Below are positions 25,241 through 33,714 of a stretch of DNA of 64,000 nucleotides, piece after piece. This stretch comes from Pseudoruegeria sp. SK021. GTDB taxonomy: Bacteria; Pseudomonadota; Alphaproteobacteria; Rhodobacterales; Rhodobacteraceae. The notes beneath the pieces were generated by a model. The model was not told the origin of the DNA and did not search any database. It saw nothing but the letters and a program-made list of their open reading frames with translations. The DNA is taken from assembly GCF_002119405.1 (NCBI RefSeq), contig NZ_MTBG01000013.1:1-64000 (forward strand), read 5' to 3'. The translations under genes were made by a program, and so were the position numbers. Each line of letters begins with the position of its first letter. The first letter of the stretch is position 1.

Positions 25241-26005
25241 ATGCCAATGGGACTTCTCGATATCAAGAATGTCAGCAAGCGGTTCGGCGGGCTGAAAGCC
25301 CTCTCTGATGTGAACCTGTCAATCGCAGAGGGCACCGTTCACGCCATCATCGGCCCGAACGGGGCGGGCAAATCCACCCTGCTGAATGTGCTGGTGGGCA
25401 AGCTGATCCCGGACACAGGGTCGGTCATGTTTGATGGCCAGTCGGTGCTGGGGCGCGCCCCGCACGAGATCAACCAGATGGGGATCAGCCGGGTCTTTCA
25501 GACCCCTGAAATTTTCGGCGATTTGTCAGTATTGGAAAACGTCCTGATCCCCTGCTTCGCACGGCGGGATGGGCCTTTTCGGATGCACGCCTTTGAGACC
25601 GTGACAAATGAAACCGAAATGGTCGAGATGGCCGAACAGATGCTCGGCGATGTGCATATGCTGGAAAAGCGAAAGATGCAGGCCAGCGCATTGTCCCGCG
25701 GTGACAAGCGGCGGCTGGAAATGGCCATGTGTCTGGTCCAGCAGCCCAAGCTGTTACTGCTGGACGAACCCACCGCAGGCATGGCGCGGGCCGATACCAA
25801 CAACACCATCGATCTGCTGAAAGAGATCAAGGCCACGCGCCCGATCACCATGGCCATCATCGAACATGACATGCATGTGGTCTTCAGTCTGGCCGAGCGG
25901 ATCACCGTTCTGGCACAAGGCACACCACTGGTCGAAGACATCCCCGCCAAGATCAAGGGCCACCCCAAAGTCATGGAAGCCTATCTCGGCACCGCCGAGG
26001 TCTGA
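25241..26005 (+). CDS. Branched-chain-type ABC ATPase, LivG-like
   Basis: The 254-residue ATPase energises the importer. Walker A is GPNGAGKS near residue 39, the Walker B region is KLLLLDEPTAGMAR near residue 168, and the switch histidine is in IIEHDMHVVF. The signature motif is altered: where LSxG is usual it reads ALSRGDKRRLEMA, as in other LivG-type and urea-type ATPases. AAGGAG precedes the ATG; a second ATG two codons later would also fit the same site. Confidence 0.93.
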   Translation: MPMGLLDIKNVSKRFGGLKALSDVNLSIAEGTVHAIIGPNGAGKSTLLNVLVGKLIPDTGSVMFDGQSVLGRAPHEINQMGISRVFQTPEIFGDLSVLENVLIPCFARRDGPFRMHAFETVTNETEMVEMAEQMLGDVHMLEKRKMQASALSRGDKRRLEMAMCLVQQPKLLLLDEPTAGMARADTNNTIDLLKEIKATRPITMAIIEHDMHVVFSLAERITVLAQGTPLVEDIPAKIKGHPKVMEAYLGTAEV

Positions 26006-26030
26006 TCCCCACGCCGCAAGGAATTGACAA

Positions 26031-26786
26031 ATGACGATCAAGCCCGACTTTTCGAAGAATGCCAATCAGGCAGCCACCGCCCCCGCCTTTTTCTCGGTCT
26101 GGGATTTGCATGCCTATTACGGTGAAAGCTATATCGTTCAAGGCATCAGTTTTAACGTCCATGAAGGCGAGATTTTGGCACTGCTGGGCCGGAACGGCGC
26201 GGGCAAGACTTCGACCCTGCGCGCCATTGCCCGTCTGGACAACCCGCAAACCCGGCATGGCGAGATCTGGCTGGACCGGAAGCCGCTGCACGACATGTCC
26301 TCGTATCAGGCGGCCATCTCTGGCTGTGCGCTGGTGCCCGAAGATCGCCGGATCATTGCCGGTCTGACGGTGGAAGAGAACCTGAAACTCGCCCAGATCG
26401 CGCCGCCGATCGGCTGGTCCCTTGAGCGTATCTATGAGTTGTTCCCACGCCTGCGCGAACGCCGCACCCAAGAAGGGGTCACCCTCTCAGGCGGCGAGCA
26501 GCAGATGTTGGCGATTGCCCGCGCGCTGGCCCGCAACATCAAGCTGTTACTATTGGATGAACCCTATGAAGGGCTGGCCCCGGTCATCGTTCAGGAAATC
26601 GAACGGACCCTCAACCTGATCAAGGAACAAGGCATCACCACGATCATCGTCGAACAGAACGCGATTGCCGCGCTGAAACTGGCGGATCGGGCCGTGATCC
26701 TGGATACCGGTCAGGTTGTCTACGATGGCAGCGCCAAAGAGGTTCTGGAAAACGAAGCCTTGCGGGCGGAATACCTCGCGATTTAA
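26031..26786 (+). CDS. Branched-chain-type ABC ATPase, LivF-like
   Basis: The second ATPase has 251 residues with Walker A GRNGAGKT near residue 53, signature LSGGEQQML near residue 153, Walker B LLLLDEPYEGLAP, and switch region TIIVEQNAIAAL. The DEPYEGLAP form is typical of LivF and UrtE relatives. An N-terminal stretch of 20 residues precedes the usual start. AAGGAATTGACAA lies just before the ATG. It is the last gene of the importer operon. Confidence 0.93.
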   Translation: MTIKPDFSKNANQAATAPAFFSVWDLHAYYGESYIVQGISFNVHEGEILALLGRNGAGKTSTLRAIARLDNPQTRHGEIWLDRKPLHDMSSYQAAISGCALVPEDRRIIAGLTVEENLKLAQIAPPIGWSLERIYELFPRLRERRTQEGVTLSGGEQQMLAIARALARNIKLLLLDEPYEGLAPVIVQEIERTLNLIKEQGITTIIVEQNAIAALKLADRAVILDTGQVVYDGSAKEVLENEALRAEYLAI

Positions 26787-26894
26787 GGAACTTCGCCACC
26801 AAACGCCCTATCTCATCCCTTGCGGCGGCAATTCAGCTTGCGGTAGCCTGACGCACCGTTAGTCTGCCACAACACAATTTAACAGGAGCCTTCT

Positions 26895-27173
26895 ATGACC
26901 TTTCGCCCTCTTGCCGGCCTCGTGCTTGCCGCAACGCTCGGCCTGTCCGCTTGCAACACGAGCACTGATACCCAGAACATGGTTGGCACCGGTGCTGCCA
27001 GCGCAGCGATCGGCGCGATTGCGGCAACAGCCCTTGGCGCCAATGCAGGCTGGACCTTGGCCGCTGCCGCAGCGGCAGGCGCAGCCGGCGCGCTCTATGC
27101 ACGTAACGAACAGACGAACGAATGCGCCTACCACACCGGTGACGGCGAAACTGTGACTGTCAAAGACTGCTGA
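26895..27173 (+). CDS. Small glycine/alanine-rich lipoprotein
   Basis: The 92-residue product begins with a lipoprotein signal (F-R-P-L-A-G-L-V-L-A-A-T-L), and the lipobox LSAC places the lipidated cysteine near residue 20. The mature part has a glycine/alanine-rich hydrophobic segment (residues 32-75), like the glycine-zipper of small envelope lipoproteins, and ends in C-A-Y-H-T-G-D-G-E-T-V-T-V-K-D-C, where two cysteines may form a disulfide. AACAGGAGCC precedes the ATG. It is separated from the importer by 108 bases and is probably its own unit. Confidence 0.82.
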   Translation: MTFRPLAGLVLAATLGLSACNTSTDTQNMVGTGAASAAIGAIAATALGANAGWTLAAAAAAGAAGALYARNEQTNECAYHTGDGETVTVKDC

Positions 27174-27180
27174 TAACCAC

Positions 27181-27220
27181 CCCGGTCCCGGTGCAGGTAC
27201 CACCCTGCTCCGGGACCGGG
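27181..27220. terminator. Hairpin between convergent lipoprotein and ABC genes
   Basis: CCCGGTCCCGG at 27181-27191 pairs perfectly with CCGGGACCGGG at 27210-27220, an 11-base-pair stem whose loop adds a further GCAGG/CCTGC helix. It sits between the lipoprotein stop and the stop of the minus-strand binding protein. No long T run is present on either strand. Confidence 0.65.
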
Positions 27221-27246
27221 CATCCGACCCGACCGTCGGCTATGGC

Positions 27247-28242
27247 TTAATTTAACGCCTTGTCGGTGATGACATGGGTCCACGCGCCTTCGGGCGTCTT
27301 CGAAATCACTGGATCCGACCCACCAGCCAACAGGGTATCGACGGTCCGCTGATAAGCAGCTTCATCCAACGCCCCATTCGATCCGGCGGTCAGTTTGGCA
27401 ACTTCGCCCATCATCGCCTTCTGATGCGCTTCGCTCTGCGCGCCGGTCGCGTCATTATCCAGAACAATGTCCGCAGCTTCGTCGGGGTGCTCTTCAGCGT
27501 ATTTCCATCCCTTCATCGACGCGCGAACGAACCGCACCATCTTATCGGCGAAGGCTGGATCATTCAGATTGTCCTCCAGCACATACATGCCGTCTTCCAG
27601 CGTCGCCACGCCTTCATCCTCGTATTTAAACGTGATCAATTCGTCGGCGTCGACACCGGCCTCGAGGACTTGCAGATATTCGTTATAGGTCATGGTCGAG
27701 ATGCAGTCGGCTTGCCGTTGCAAGAGCGGATCGACGTTGAAGCCCTGCTTCAACACAGTGATGCCGTCAGCGCCCCCATCCGTTGAAATCCCTTCCTGAC
27801 TCATCCAGCTTAGGAACGGATATTCATTGCCGAAGAACCAGACCCCGATGGTCCTGCCTTTGAAATCCTCCGGACCGGTGATGCCGGTATCTTTCCAACA
27901 GGTCAGCATCAGCCCCGAGGTTGTGAACGGCTGGGCGATATTGACCACTGGCAACCCCTTCTCGCGCGCGGCCAAAGCGCTTGGCATCCAGTTCAGCATC
28001 ACATCGGCCCCGCCACCGGCCAGAACCTGCGGCGGCGCAATGTCCGGGCCGCCGGGCTTGATCGTGACGTTCAGATCCTCGTCCGTATAAAACCCTTTAT
28101 CCAGCGCCACGTAATAGCCCGCGAACTGCGCTTGCGTCACCCACTGCAACTGCAGCGTCACGTCATCGGCGGCCTGTGCAACCCCTGCCACCAGCCCAAA
28201 AACACCGGCCAGCGCCGTGGTCGTCAAATGTCTGATTGTCAT
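27247..28242 (-). CDS. ThiY/NMT1-like ABC substrate-binding protein, pyrimidine-linked
   Basis: The 331-residue protein has a Sec signal (to A-G-V-A-Q-A-A-D-D) and an NMT1/THI5-type fold: L-Q-L-Q-W-V-T-Q-A-Q-F-A-G-Y-Y-V-A-L-D-K-G-F-Y, then K-P-G-G-P-D-I-A-P-P-Q-V. This class binds pyrimidine-like compounds, for example formylaminopyrimidine (ThiY), and related nitrogen compounds. It is the last gene of the minus-strand run containing dihydropyrimidinase, so a pyrimidine or its breakdown product is the likely ligand (inference from context). It lies seven bases after the second permease gene. Confidence 0.88.
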   Translation of the reverse strand: MTIRHLTTTALAGVFGLVAGVAQAADDVTLQLQWVTQAQFAGYYVALDKGFYTDEDLNVTIKPGGPDIAPPQVLAGGGADVMLNWMPSALAAREKGLPVVNIAQPFTTSGLMLTCWKDTGITGPEDFKGRTIGVWFFGNEYPFLSWMSQEGISTDGGADGITVLKQGFNVDPLLQRQADCISTMTYNEYLQVLEAGVDADELITFKYEDEGVATLEDGMYVLEDNLNDPAFADKMVRFVRASMKGWKYAEEHPDEAADIVLDNDATGAQSEAHQKAMMGEVAKLTAGSNGALDEAAYQRTVDTLLAGGSDPVISKTPEGAWTHVITDKALN

Positions 28243-28248
28243 TTTTTT

Positions 28249-29094
28249 CTATCCCCGTTGTGATGGATGCCAGAAAGTCACCTGTCGTTCGATCAATGCC
28301 ACCACGCCATAGAACAGCGATCCGGCCACTGCCGCTACTGCAATTTCAGCCCAGACCATGTCCAAAGCAAGCTGGCCAACACTGGTTGAGATGCGAAAGC
28401 CCATTCCCATCGTCGGCGAGCCGAAAAATTCGGCAACGATGGCCCCGATCAATGCAAGGGTCGTTGCGATCTTCAGCCCGTTAAAGAGAAACGGCATGGC
28501 CGCAGGCAAGCGCAACTTGATCAGCGTCGGCCAATAACCCGCCCCATAGGTCCGCATCAGATCGCGTTGCGCCAAATCGGCAGCCTGAAGCCCCGCGACC
28601 GTGTTCACCAAGACCGGGAAGAACACCATCACCACGACCACCGCCGCCTTGCTTTGCCAGTCAAAGCCGAACCACATCACCAAAATGGGCGCAGTGCCGA
28701 CAATCGGCAGGGCCGCCAAAAAGCTGCCCACCGGCAACAACCCGCGCCGCAGGAAATCAATCCGATCCACGGCGATGGCAGTCAGCACGGCAGCGGCACA
28801 GCCGATGGCATAGCCGCGCAAAGCGCCGCGCAGGAAAGTCTGATGAAAGTCCTGCCAGAGAATACCGGTCGAACTGGCCATCCGCGTCGCAATATCGGTC
28901 GGCGCCGGAAGGATCACACCGGGCACGTTCAAGCCGCGCACCAGCCCCTCCCAGACCACCAACAATGTCAGGCCGAATAGGATGGGGACCGCCAAGCGCC
29001 CGATCCGGGTCTCGGCCCAGCCGCTATTGGCGATCGCGACATTCACCAGCCAAGCCAGCACCCAGAATGCCAATGCGCCGAGGACCAAAATCAT
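28249..29094 (-). CDS. ABC permease of the pyrimidine-linked importer (second)
   Basis: The 281-residue permease has six or seven helices and the SsuC/TauC/ThiX layout, with the coupling-loop pattern K-L-R-L-P-A-A-M-P-F-L-F-N-G-L-K near residue 190. An N-terminal helix (residues 1-25) precedes the usual start. GGAGGCGAC precedes the ATG. It is 13 bases after the first permease gene and forms with it the heterodimeric membrane channel. Confidence 0.9.
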   Translation of the reverse strand: MILVLGALAFWVLAWLVNVAIANSGWAETRIGRLAVPILFGLTLLVVWEGLVRGLNVPGVILPAPTDIATRMASSTGILWQDFHQTFLRGALRGYAIGCAAAVLTAIAVDRIDFLRRGLLPVGSFLAALPIVGTAPILVMWFGFDWQSKAAVVVVMVFFPVLVNTVAGLQAADLAQRDLMRTYGAGYWPTLIKLRLPAAMPFLFNGLKIATTLALIGAIVAEFFGSPTMGMGFRISTSVGQLALDMVWAEIAVAAVAGSLFYGVVALIERQVTFWHPSQRG

Positions 29095-29107
29095 GTGTCG
29101 CCTCCGG

Positions 29108-30025
29108 TCATTTGGCCATTCCCATGCGCGTTAGCACCAACCGCTCGATCCATCCGACCAGCCCGACCAGCCCAGCCGCTGCAATCGCTGCGCCGAACAG
29201 CGCGGCCCAAATTTGCACGGTCTGCCCGTAATAGCTCCCCGCCAGCAGCCGCGCCCCAAGGCCGCTGACCGCGCCGGTGGGAAGTTCACCAATAATGGCC
29301 CCGACCAATGCCGCTGCAATCGCCACCTTCAACGAGGCAAAAAGATACGGCAGCGACGCTGGCAGCCGCAACTTCCACAGGGATTGTCCGGCGCTGGCGT
29401 GATAGGTTTTCAGCAGGTCCAATTGCCCCGCCTCAGGGCTGCGCAGCCCTTTCACCATGCCGACCACTACTGGGAAGAACGACAGATAGGCGCTTATAAT
29501 CGCCTTTGGTAGCAGGCCTTGCACCCCAATGGAGTTCAAGACCACGATGATCATCGGCGCGATCGCCAAAATCGGAATGGTCTGGCTGGCAATGGCCCAC
29601 GGCATCACGCTCATGTCCATCGCCCGGTTATGGACGATCCCCACCGCCAACAGGCCGCCCGCGATGGTCCCGATGGCGAAACCCAGTAAGGTCGCGCTGA
29701 GGGTGACCCAGCCGTGATAGATCAGGCTGCGTTTCGAAGTCACCTTTTGCCCGGCAGTCGTGTTCCACAGTTCCACCACCACCTGATGCGGCGCGGGCAG
29801 TCGGGGTCGGGCCTGCTGAAACGTCGCTGAAATCACCGATGGGTTGTCCAGCACCAGTTGAATTGCCGACAGGTCGCGCCGGGCGGCTGCACCCTCGGGC
29901 TGCACCGTCATGCCCGCCCGCTCGGCATCGGTCAGCGCCGCCTTGATGTTCATGGGCACCACCGCCGCATACCACAGCGCCAAAAGTGCCGCGACCACAG
30001 TGAGCACCGGCAGGATCGATCTCAT
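29108..30025 (-). CDS. ABC permease of the pyrimidine-linked importer (first)
   Basis: The 305-residue permease is of the SsuC/ThiX class. One N-terminal helix is followed by a periplasmic segment of some 65 residues, then the binding-protein-dependent transport core, with the coupling pattern K-L-R-L-P-A-S-L-P-Y-L-F-A-S-L-K near residue 215. Its sequence resembles the partner permease, as expected of a duplicated pair. The start is an ATG after the ATPase stop with a 33-base gap. Confidence 0.9.
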   Translation of the reverse strand: MRSILPVLTVVAALLALWYAAVVPMNIKAALTDAERAGMTVQPEGAAARRDLSAIQLVLDNPSVISATFQQARPRLPAPHQVVVELWNTTAGQKVTSKRSLIYHGWVTLSATLLGFAIGTIAGGLLAVGIVHNRAMDMSVMPWAIASQTIPILAIAPMIIVVLNSIGVQGLLPKAIISAYLSFFPVVVGMVKGLRSPEAGQLDLLKTYHASAGQSLWKLRLPASLPYLFASLKVAIAAALVGAIIGELPTGAVSGLGARLLAGSYYGQTVQIWAALFGAAIAAAGLVGLVGWIERLVLTRMGMAK

Positions 30026-30058
30026 GGGCGTGACCCCGTCGCGCTGGCAGGCCTCGGA

Positions 30059-30826
30059 TCAGTCATAGGCATGCTCGGCACGTAAGCCGTCGCGGACCTG
30101 ATGCGCGACGTCCAGAAACGCAGGCGTATCGCGGATATCTAAGGGCCGATCCCGAGGCAACGGGCTGTCGATCACTTGGGTTATCCGTCCCGGACGGGGG
30201 CTCATGACCACAATTCGGGTGCTTAGAAACACCGCTTCCGGGATAGAGTGGGTGACAAAGACGATGGTCTTTCCGGTACGCTTCCACAGTTCCAGAAGTT
30301 GTTCGTTCAGATGGTCACGAACGATCTCGTCCAGCGCCCCGAAGGGTTCATCCATCAGCAGAATATCGGCATCAAAGGCCAACGCCCGGGCGATACTGGC
30401 GCGTTGCTGCATACCGCCCGACAACTGCCACGGATACTTCCGGCCAAACCCGCCCAGTTCAACCAGTTCCAGCGCGTCGGCCACCCGGCGATTCTGCTCG
30501 GCCCTAGAAAACCCCATGATTTCTAAGGGAAGCGAGATGTTCCGGGCGATGCTGCGCCACGGATACAGCCCCGCTGCCTGAAACACGTAACCGTAGGCGC
30601 GGGATTTCCGGGCCGCGTCGGGGCTCATGCCGTTGATGGTCAGCGTACCGCCTGTCGGTTGTTCCAATCCGGCAATGGCCCGCAGCAGCGTGGTCTTGCC
30701 ACAGCCTGACGGTCCGATGAAACTGACGAAATCCCCGCGAGACACCGTCAGATCGATATCCTTCAGAGCCTCGACCGGCCCGTCCTGCGACGGGAACACC
30801 AACTGCAGGCCTTGGGCGTCTATCAC
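30059..30826 (-). CDS. ABC ATPase of the pyrimidine-linked importer
   Basis: The 255-residue ATPase is of the SsuB/TauB/ThiZ type: Walker A GPSGCGKT near residue 38, signature LSGGMQQRA near residue 138, Walker B ILLMDEPFGALDE, and the switch in VFVTHSIPEAV. The start is a GTG preceded by GGTGGAAA. In most similar operons this gene would follow dihydropyrimidinase directly; here the HEPN-like gene lies between them, 22 bases upstream. Confidence 0.93.
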   Translation of the reverse strand: MIDAQGLQLVFPSQDGPVEALKDIDLTVSRGDFVSFIGPSGCGKTTLLRAIAGLEQPTGGTLTINGMSPDAARKSRAYGYVFQAAGLYPWRSIARNISLPLEIMGFSRAEQNRRVADALELVELGGFGRKYPWQLSGGMQQRASIARALAFDADILLMDEPFGALDEIVRDHLNEQLLELWKRTGKTIVFVTHSIPEAVFLSTRIVVMSPRPGRITQVIDSPLPRDRPLDIRDTPAFLDVAHQVRDGLRAEHAYD

Positions 30827-30848
30827 AGCTTTTCCACCAAAATATCAA

Positions 30849-31430
30849 TCACCCCAACGCTGCGAACACATCAAAAGTTTGCCCCTCCCCGACCTCAAGA
30901 TTAGCAAGCGACATAGGCCACCCTTCGCTGCTCTGCCAAATCGCAATCCGACATTCTTCTAAAGAATGGAGCGCAGAGCCACAGTCTTTCATTGCTGAAA
31001 AGATATCGTCTCTATCAAAATTTTGCGTTATTTTCGGCGTATAACTTCGCCCATCCGTACCTTTTCTAACCCGTCCAATTCTAACAAAAGAAACCGAGTA
31101 CGTTACATTTCCGTCTATAAAGTTGGCCATCTTTCCATGACAAACTGAATTTCGGCGGTCAATGATCGACTCCAACAGCTTTGGAAGAGCAGCCCCCCCT
31201 TTAATGTCGAATGAAGCGAGAGGTGACGCCGCATCATCAGACAATAGGTTCTGTATTAACTTAATCTTATCAGGAAAATTCTGCGGAAATCGCGGGAAAA
31301 ACTCTAGAGTAAACTCTTCAAATACATCAAGTGAAAGATATGCAATTCTATCGATCGCACATTCCACCTGTGCCGCCAGTTGTATAAACGCGCCTACTTC
31401 CATAAGCGCGGATTTTCTAGAATTCAACAC
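30849..31430 (-). CDS. HEPN-like hypothetical protein, AT-rich insertion in the pyrimidine operon
   Basis: The 193-residue, mostly helical protein belongs to no family that can be named with certainty. Residues 91-99 read D-R-R-N-S-V-C-H-G, which matches the R-x4-H catalytic motif of HEPN ribonuclease domains and the common RNxxxHG form. HEPN proteins occur as toxins and in antiviral defence. GC of a sampled 60 bases is about 43 percent, far below the neighbours, with many rare A/T-ending codons. The start is unsure: GTG at 31430, seven bases past the dihydropyrimidinase stop, or ATG at 31403. No antitoxin-like partner is seen next to it. Confidence 0.6.
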   Translation of the reverse strand: MLNSRKSALMEVGAFIQLAAQVECAIDRIAYLSLDVFEEFTLEFFPRFPQNFPDKIKLIQNLLSDDAASPLASFDIKGGAALPKLLESIIDRRNSVCHGKMANFIDGNVTYSVSFVRIGRVRKGTDGRSYTPKITQNFDRDDIFSAMKDCGSALHSLEECRIAIWQSSEGWPMSLANLEVGEGQTFDVFAALG

Positions 31431-31437
31431 TCCACTC

Positions 31438-32898
31438 TCAAACGCCGGACGGGATGTTCAGCGGGTCCCGCTCAACCCGGCGCGGTGCATTGAGGGATTT
31501 CCACTGGCTCAAGGCCTTGGCTGCCGACGAGAATGCCGGGCGGGGCACGAACCGACCCCGGCCCGGCTGCGGCTGGCTATTCTGACCCCACGACCAGATC
31601 ACTTCACCCCGGCTGAGGGTATAGCGGGCCTGTGCCGTCACCTCGATTCCTTCGAACACATTGTAATCAATAATGCTCTTTTGCGAATTGGCCGAGATCG
31701 TCTTACTGATCTTGGGGTCCCACACCACGATATCCGCGTCAGCCCCGGGCACCAGCGCCCCCTTGGTCGGGTAAATATTTAGGATTTTCGCGATATTGGA
31801 CGAGGTCACGGCGACAAACTCTTCCGGTGTAATCCGTCCGGTTTCCACCCCAAAGGTCCACAGCATCGCCATACGGTCTTCAAGCCCACCGGTGCCGTTG
31901 GGAATTTGGGTAAAATCGTTCAGACCCATCTTCTTTTTCTCGGTGCCAAACGCGCAGTGATCGGTGGCAACCACCTGCAACGAACCCGCTGACAGCCCGG
32001 CCCAAAGGCCGTCCTGATGCGCCTTCGACCGGAACGGCGGCGACATCACCCGGCGGGCGGCGTGGACCCAGTCCTTGTTGAAATACTCAGACTCGTCCAG
32101 CGTCAGGAACTGAATAAGCGGCTCGCCATAGACCCGGTGCCCCTTTTGTCTGGCCCGGCGGATCGCCTCATGCGCCTGTTCGCAGGACACATGCACCACA
32201 TAAAGCGGCGTCCCCACGGCATCGGCAATCATGATCGCGCGGTTGGCCGCCTCGCCCTCCAATTCGGGCGGGCGGGAATGGGCGTGACCCTCTGGCCCGG
32301 TCATGCCTTCGGAAAGATACTTGGCCTGTAATTCCGCGATGATGTCGCCGTTTTCGGCATGGACCATGGGCAGCGCACCCAATTCCTTGCAGCGCTTGAA
32401 CGACGCGTACATTTCATCGTCATGCACCATCAAGGCGCCCTTGTAGGCCATGAAGTGCTTGAACGAATTGACGCCCATCTTCACCGCATCTTCCATTTCG
32501 TTGAAGATGGTCTCATTCCAGCCGGTGATCGCCATGTGATAGCCGACATCGGAACAGATCTGCGGCGCAGACTTCCGGTGCCAGTCGTTGATGGCGTTCT
32601 TGATCGACCCGTCCGGACCGGGAAGACAGAAATCCACCACCATAGTGGTGCCGCCGGTTGCCGCCGCCCAAGTCCCGGATTCAAAGCTTTCATCCGCGGT
32701 GGTGCCCATGAACGGCATTTCCAGATGGGTATGCGGATCAATCCCCCCCGGAACGACATAGGCGCCGCTGGCGTCGATCACCTCGTCACCGGACAGATCT
32801 GGCCCGATCTCGACGATCTTCTCGTCCTCGATCAGGATATCTGCCACAAATTGTCGATCCGCGGTGACGACTGTGCCGCCCTTGATGACCTTGCTCAT
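31438..32898 (-). CDS. hydA: Dihydropyrimidinase
   Basis: The enzyme hydrolyses dihydrouracil or dihydrothymine to N-carbamoyl-beta-amino acids, the second step of reductive pyrimidine breakdown. The 486-residue protein is an amidohydrolase with a binuclear zinc site: GIDPHTHLEMPF near residue 57, the carboxylated lysine in NSFKHFMAYKG near residue 150, the VHAENGD and VHVSCEQAH histidines, and ATDHCAF near residue 315. AGGAGAGT lies before the ATG at 32898; the longer frame upstream is noncoding. It follows the aldolase-like gene by 47 bases. Confidence 0.95.
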   Translation of the reverse strand: MSKVIKGGTVVTADRQFVADILIEDEKIVEIGPDLSGDEVIDASGAYVVPGGIDPHTHLEMPFMGTTADESFESGTWAAATGGTTMVVDFCLPGPDGSIKNAINDWHRKSAPQICSDVGYHMAITGWNETIFNEMEDAVKMGVNSFKHFMAYKGALMVHDDEMYASFKRCKELGALPMVHAENGDIIAELQAKYLSEGMTGPEGHAHSRPPELEGEAANRAIMIADAVGTPLYVVHVSCEQAHEAIRRARQKGHRVYGEPLIQFLTLDESEYFNKDWVHAARRVMSPPFRSKAHQDGLWAGLSAGSLQVVATDHCAFGTEKKKMGLNDFTQIPNGTGGLEDRMAMLWTFGVETGRITPEEFVAVTSSNIAKILNIYPTKGALVPGADADIVVWDPKISKTISANSQKSIIDYNVFEGIEVTAQARYTLSRGEVIWSWGQNSQPQPGRGRFVPRPAFSSAAKALSQWKSLNAPRRVERDPLNIPSGV

Positions 32899-32945
32899 CC
32901 GTACTCTCCTACCGTTCTGTTGATCATCTAGGCGCACGCCCCATG

Positions 32946-33704
32946 TCAGTCTGCGTAGCTGGGATCCTCGCGATCCAAAATGCGCTTCATCTCGTCGAAA
33001 TGGACGAATTCGGCGGCTTTCATTTCCTCCCAAGATTGGGCGGTCTGCTCGGCCACATTGTCGGGAATGATCGACAGCGGCTGGCCGGTGGAATAGGCCA
33101 ACCACAAGGTCCGGGCCGCGCGTTCAAGATGATACAGCGCATCAAACGCCTCGGCGACGGTGGCCGCAACGGTGGTCACCCCGTGATTGCCCATCATCAC
33201 CGCGCCATGATTGCCGAACGAAGCCGCGATCCGCGCGCCCTCTTCTTCTTCCATCGCGACGCCGCCGAAATCCAGATCATAGCCCATCCGATTGAAAAAC
33301 CGCGCCGTGACCTGATCAATCGGCTTAATCACCGGGTCCTTCAGACAAGCGATCGCCGTGGCATAAGGGGGGTGAATGTGCAGGGCCACACGCGCTTGCG
33401 GCACGTGCTTGTGCAAAGCCGAATGGATCGACCACGCAGAAGGGTCCGGCGCATCCGGGCGGGTCATGGTGTCTGGATCGTCGGCATCCACAAGGATCAA
33501 GTCCGACGCCCGAACCGTCGAAAAATGCCGCCAGCGCGGGTTGACGAGAAAGCGCCGTCCGTCCGGAGACACGGCAGCCGAGAAATGGTTCGCCACCCCC
33601 TCGTGCCAATCATTGCGCGCCGCCAAGCGTAGTGCGGCAGCTAGGTCGATGCGCAGTTGACGCTCGTCGATTTCATCCGATGACGGGCGTATTTCATTGG
33701 TCAT
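32946..33704 (-). CDS. Class II aldolase/adducin-family protein
   Basis: The 252-residue protein has the class II aldolase/adducin fold. The zinc histidines appear as A-L-H-I-H-P-P-Y-A near residue 107, with a later GNHGVTTVA near residue 176. The N-terminal part includes N-H-F-S-A-A-V, the conserved substrate loop. Members cleave or epimerise sugar phosphates or decarboxylate related acids; others are structural. Its position between carbamoyl-beta-alanine hydrolase and dihydropyrimidinase suggests a role in pyrimidine breakdown, but no known step needs an aldolase. The ATG at 33704 has AAGGTGGG before it, 10 bases after the amidohydrolase stop. Confidence 0.85.
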   Translation of the reverse strand: MTNEIRPSSDEIDERQLRIDLAAALRLAARNDWHEGVANHFSAAVSPDGRRFLVNPRWRHFSTVRASDLILVDADDPDTMTRPDAPDPSAWSIHSALHKHVPQARVALHIHPPYATAIACLKDPVIKPIDQVTARFFNRMGYDLDFGGVAMEEEEGARIAASFGNHGAVMMGNHGVTTVAATVAEAFDALYHLERAARTLWLAYSTGQPLSIIPDNVAEQTAQSWEEMKAAEFVHFDEMKRILDREDPSYAD

Positions 33705-33714
33705 AATTCCCACC

